Source of the DNA: Streptomyces sp. AC1-42W
Lineage (GTDB): Bacteria; Actinomycetota; Actinomycetes; Streptomycetales; Streptomycetaceae
Reading direction: 5' to 3'
Length of the DNA: 64,000 nt
NCBI RefSeq assembly: GCF_003248355.1
Contig: NZ_QKWY01000002.1
Span: forward strand, 3,038,001 to 3,102,000
Within the stretch, counting starts at the first letter, position 1, and every line of letters starts with the position of its first letter. Below are positions 61,666 through 64,000 of this stretch, one piece after another. The position numbers and the translations under genes were made by a program. Below the pieces are notes generated by a model. The model was given only the letters and a program-made list of their open reading frames with translations, searched no databases and was not told the origin of the DNA.

Positions 61666-62070
61666 ATGGGTGACGTACGGGTGGCGGCCATCGCCAGTCT
61701 GACGCCGCTGGAGGAGCTGGACAGCGACCCCTTCCTCGTGGACACCCGCGGCCAGCACGCCATGTGCGCCCGCTGGGCCGCGGACCGCGGCTACGTCGTC
61801 ACCCGCCAGCTCCGCCTGTACGGACTGCGCCCCGACCACCCCGCGCTCTGGGCCGACATCGAGAGCGGCGCCGCCGAACTGTTCGTCGCCCCCTGCGACC
61901 GGGTCCTGGCCCGCGCCCTGGCCTCGGTGCCCGAGTTCACCGCGGAGTGCGAGCGGCGCGGCGTACGCCTGGAGATCGCCGGGCTCGACGAGCCGTCCTA
62001 CACGGCGGACGGCAAGGCCGGGGTGCACCGCAGGCTCTCCATGCCGACCGCCGGCTACGACGGCTGCTGA
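61666..62070 (+). CDS. Stand-alone resolvase-like domain protein
   Basis: A 134-aa protein starting with a strong GGGGAG site. Its outline resembles the catalytic domain of serine recombinases: IASLTP where VRVST-type sequence carries the catalytic Ser, MCARWAADRGYVV, DHPALWADIESGAAELFVAP and CDRVLARAL in place of the DRLxR arginine motif. The first catalytic Arg is missing, and there is no DNA-binding domain. I do not know its function. It may be a domesticated, non-recombining relative. Confidence 0.65.
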   Translation: MGDVRVAAIASLTPLEELDSDPFLVDTRGQHAMCARWAADRGYVVTRQLRLYGLRPDHPALWADIESGAAELFVAPCDRVLARALASVPEFTAECERRGVRLEIAGLDEPSYTADGKAGVHRRLSMPTAGYDGC

Positions 62071-62108
62071 CCGGCCGGGGAACCGTCCGGACCGTTGTGA
62101 AAGGCTGG

Positions 62109-62137
62109 GTCCGGGCCCGGAAAGGCAGGGCCCGGAC
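62109..62137 (+). terminator. Hairpin after the resolvase-like gene
   Basis: Perfect ten-base arms at 62109-62118 and 62128-62137 with a nine-base loop, lying between the small gene and the following GTG start. Confidence 0.6.
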
Positions 62138-62153
62138 ATGAGGTGACGACGGC

Positions 62154-64000
62154 GTGGGCGACAGGCGATGGCGGCGGGCCGGCAGCGCCCTGATGCGGGT
62201 GGTCGCGGTCTGGGCGGTCTCGACGCTCACCATGCTGGTGCTCGCCGGCATCCTCCCGGACTTCCGCCTCCAGTCCCCCGACGGCGACAGCACCACCAAG
62301 ACCGCCTTCACGGCGGCCTGGGGCGCGGGCGCCTTCGGCCTGCTCTCCGCCCTGGTCTGGCCGGTCCTGGTACGGGCGCTGCTCATCGTGCCCGCCCTCG
62401 TCCTCGGCCTGCTCGTCTTCTTCCTCAACGGCTCGCTGTTGCTGATCGCGCTGCGCCTCATCCCGGACGGCCGGGGCGCCGCCGCGCCGGAGACCGCCGT
62501 CGTCGTCGCCGCCGCGATGTCCGCCGTCGCCTCCGCGACCTCCACCGCCCTCGCCGTCCGCGACGACGACGCCTACCGCCGCCGGCTCTCGCGCCTGGCC
62601 GACCGGCGCCGCCGCCGCAGCGGCACGGACGCCGACGCGCGCGGCGGCCCGCCGGGCACGGTCTTCATCCAGCTGGACGGCGTCGGCCACGACACGCTCG
62701 TCGCGGCCGCCGCCGGGGGCGTGATGCCGACCGTCGCGCAGTGGCTGGCCGACCCGGCCGGACACCGGCTCACCCCCTGGCGCACCGACTGGTCCAGCCA
62801 GACCGGCGCCAGCCAGCTCGGCATCCTGCACGGCAGCAACCACGACGTGCCCGCCTTCCGCTGGTACGAGAAGGAGACCGGCGTCGTCATGGTCTCCAGC
62901 AGACCGGCCAGCGCCCTGGAGCTCCAGCGCCGGGCCGTCGCCCGCACCGGCGACGACGGACTGCTCGCCCTGGACGGGGCCAGCCGCGGCAACCTCTTCG
63001 GCGGCGGCGCCGGCCAGCTCGCGCTCGTCCTGTCGATGGCCGCCCGGCGCGGCAAGGGCCGCCGCTCGCGCGCCGGGTACTTCGCCTACTTCTCCGACCC
63101 GGCCAACGCCGTGCGCACCGCCGGCTCCTTCGCCGCCGAGGTCTGCCGCGAGATCGCCCAGTCCACCCGCTCCCGCCTCCGCAAGGAGACGCCCCGCATC
63201 AAACGCGGCGGCCTCTACCCCTTCATCCGCGCCTTCGCCACCGTCGTCGAACGCGATGTGGTGGTCGCCGCCGTGATCGGCGACATGTTCGCGGGCCGGA
63301 CCGCCGTCTACGCCGACCTGGTCGCCTACGACGAGGTGGCGCACCACTCCGGGCCGCGCAGCCGGGACGCGGAGAAGGTGCTCGCCCGCCTCGACCGGGC
63401 GCTCGCCCTCATCGCCCAGGTCGCCGAGCAGGCCCCGCGCACCTACCGGATCGTGCTCCTCTCCGACCACGGCCAGAGCCCCGGCGACACCTTCGCCGGG
63501 GTGTACGGGCTCACGCTCAAGGACCTGGTGCGGGCGGGCAGCGGGCTGCCCGTGCCCCGGCGCGCCCAGCGCACCCGCAGCGCGTCCGAGGCGCGCGACG
63601 CGGTCCGCATCGCCCTGCACCGGCCGGTCGCCGAGGGCCAGGAGGAGCGCGTCGCCAAACCCTCCGACCCGGTCGTCCTCGCCTCCGGGAACCTCGGCCT
63701 GATCTCCTTCCCCGACATCGCCGGGCGCGCCTCGCTGGAGCAGCTGGAGCACCGCCACCCCGCCCTGCTCTCCACGCTGGCCAGCCATCCGGGCATCGGC
63801 TTCCTGCTGGTGCGCGGCGAGCGGGACGGCTCGGTGGTGCTGGCCCGCGACGGGACGCGGGTGCCGGTGGCGGAGCTGGTGGACGGGAAGGGGCCGCTGG
63901 CGCCGTACGGGCCGGGCGCTGCGGACGCGATCCGGCGCACGGACACCTTCCCGCACGTCGCCGACGTGATGGTCAACTCGATGTACGACCCCGCCACGGG
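62154..64000 (+). CDS. Holin-like membrane domain fused to phosphodiesterase (3' end beyond window)
   Basis: At least 615 residues from GTG 62154, open to the right edge. About residues 10-140 contain four hydrophobic helices (VVAVWAVSTLTMLVLAGI, ALLIVPALVLGLLVFFLN, VVVAAAMSAVASATS), like the phage-holin-family (DUF360) membrane domain. The rest is an alkaline-phosphatase-superfamily domain with the first metal site FIQLDGVGHDTL, the WSSQTGASQLG nucleophile region and the second metal site LLSDHGQSPG. Such two-part proteins occur in Streptomyces and are thought to cleave lipid or nucleotide phosphodiesters outside the membrane. The active residues seen are intact. The C-terminus is missing. 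Confidence 0.85.
   Translation, partial: MGDRRWRRAGSALMRVVAVWAVSTLTMLVLAGILPDFRLQSPDGDSTTKTAFTAAWGAGAFGLLSALVWPVLVRALLIVPALVLGLLVFFLNGSLLLIALRLIPDGRGAAAPETAVVVAAAMSAVASATSTALAVRDDDAYRRRLSRLADRRRRRSGTDADARGGPPGTVFIQLDGVGHDTLVAAAAGGVMPTVAQWLADPAGHRLTPWRTDWSSQTGASQLGILHGSNHDVPAFRWYEKETGVVMVSSRPASALELQRRAVARTGDDGLLALDGASRGNLFGGGAGQLALVLSMAARRGKGRRSRAGYFAYFSDPANAVRTAGSFAAEVCREIAQSTRSRLRKETPRIKRGGLYPFIRAFATVVERDVVVAAVIGDMFAGRTAVYADLVAYDEVAHHSGPRSRDAEKVLARLDRALALIAQVAEQAPRTYRIVLLSDHGQSPGDTFAGVYGLTLKDLVRAGSGLPVPRRAQRTRSASEARDAVRIALHRPVAEGQEERVAKPSDPVVLASGNLGLISFPDIAGRASLEQLEHRHPALLSTLASHPGIGFLLVRGERDGSVVLARDGTRVPVAELVDGKGPLAPYGPGAADAIRRTDTFPHVADVMVNSMYDPAT

Overview
The window is from a high-GC actinomycete chromosome, almost certainly Streptomyces. 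Third codon positions are nearly all G or C, several promoters look leaderless, GTG starts are common, and the gene families (SpoIIE/HATPase phosphatases, DUF397/DUF5753/DUF6879 proteins, Tap-like peptidases, LapA, DUF6204) are typical of the genus. No rRNA, tRNA or CRISPR array was seen.

Layout. (1) 1-3.7 kb: a TetR regulator running off the left edge, a tandem-duplicated 3-hydroxyacyl-CoA dehydrogenase with dyad repeats upstream, and a HEAT-repeat protein. (2) 3.7-17.9 kb: a defence-type island. A 1771-aa DEAD-like helicase with DUF1998 and zinc clusters, a SNF2 helicase and a large adenine-methyltransferase form one operon that resembles DISARM class 1 (DrmA/B-like, DrmD-like, DrmMI-like). 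It meets a convergent HTH-methyltransferase-like gene whose catalytic NPP motif reads CEPP. The promoters at both outer ends carry the same 15-bp operator-like site. (3) 17.9-19.5 kb: a secreted Tap-like peptidase. (4) 19.7-24.8 kb: a ~4.9-kb integrative element with a large serine integrase, a DUF5753 HTH regulator, a DUF6879 protein, a DUF397-like protein and small zinc-ribbon proteins. It splits a radical SAM (Rv2578c-like) gene whose two decayed halves flank it, so the attachment cores can be placed. (5) 25-32.6 kb: SRPBCC protein, MFS exporter fused to carboxypeptidase-regulatory-like repeats, PAS-GAF-SpoIIE-HATPase phosphatase, methyltransferase and LysR regulator. (6) 32.7-39.5 kb: aldo/keto reductase, then a tightly spaced peptide/murein peptide operon (M55, M20, S9, S66). 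A 162-bp palindromic MITE-like repeat sits in frame inside the start of the S66 gene. (7) 39.5-52.5 kb: transketolase and a mannan-use locus: secreted GH5 mannanase, ROK sugar kinase, mannose-6-P isomerase, ABC importer, GH2 beta-mannosidase and LacI regulator. A perfect GACAACGTTGTC site recurs here. The GH2 gene is broken by a frameshift in a C7 run and an amber codon, and the binding-protein start also has a homopolymer frame conflict. (8) 52.5-64 kb: DUF6204, VOC and methyltransferase genes, a PAP2-diacylglycerol kinase fusion, IclR plus SMP-30, a lysine-free aminotransferase-like protein, two MBL hydrolases, a DedA protein, a small resolvase-like protein and a holin/phosphodiesterase cut by the right edge.

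How the parts work together. In the defence island two helicases and a methyltransferase would separate self from invading DNA, probably with coordinated expression from the shared operator. In the mannan locus the secreted mannanase releases mannobiose or oligomers, the ABC system imports them, the mannosidase (if intact) yields mannose, and kinase plus isomerase feed fructose-6-phosphate into central metabolism under LacI control. Positions come from reading the sequence. Family names come from motif recognition, without database searches.
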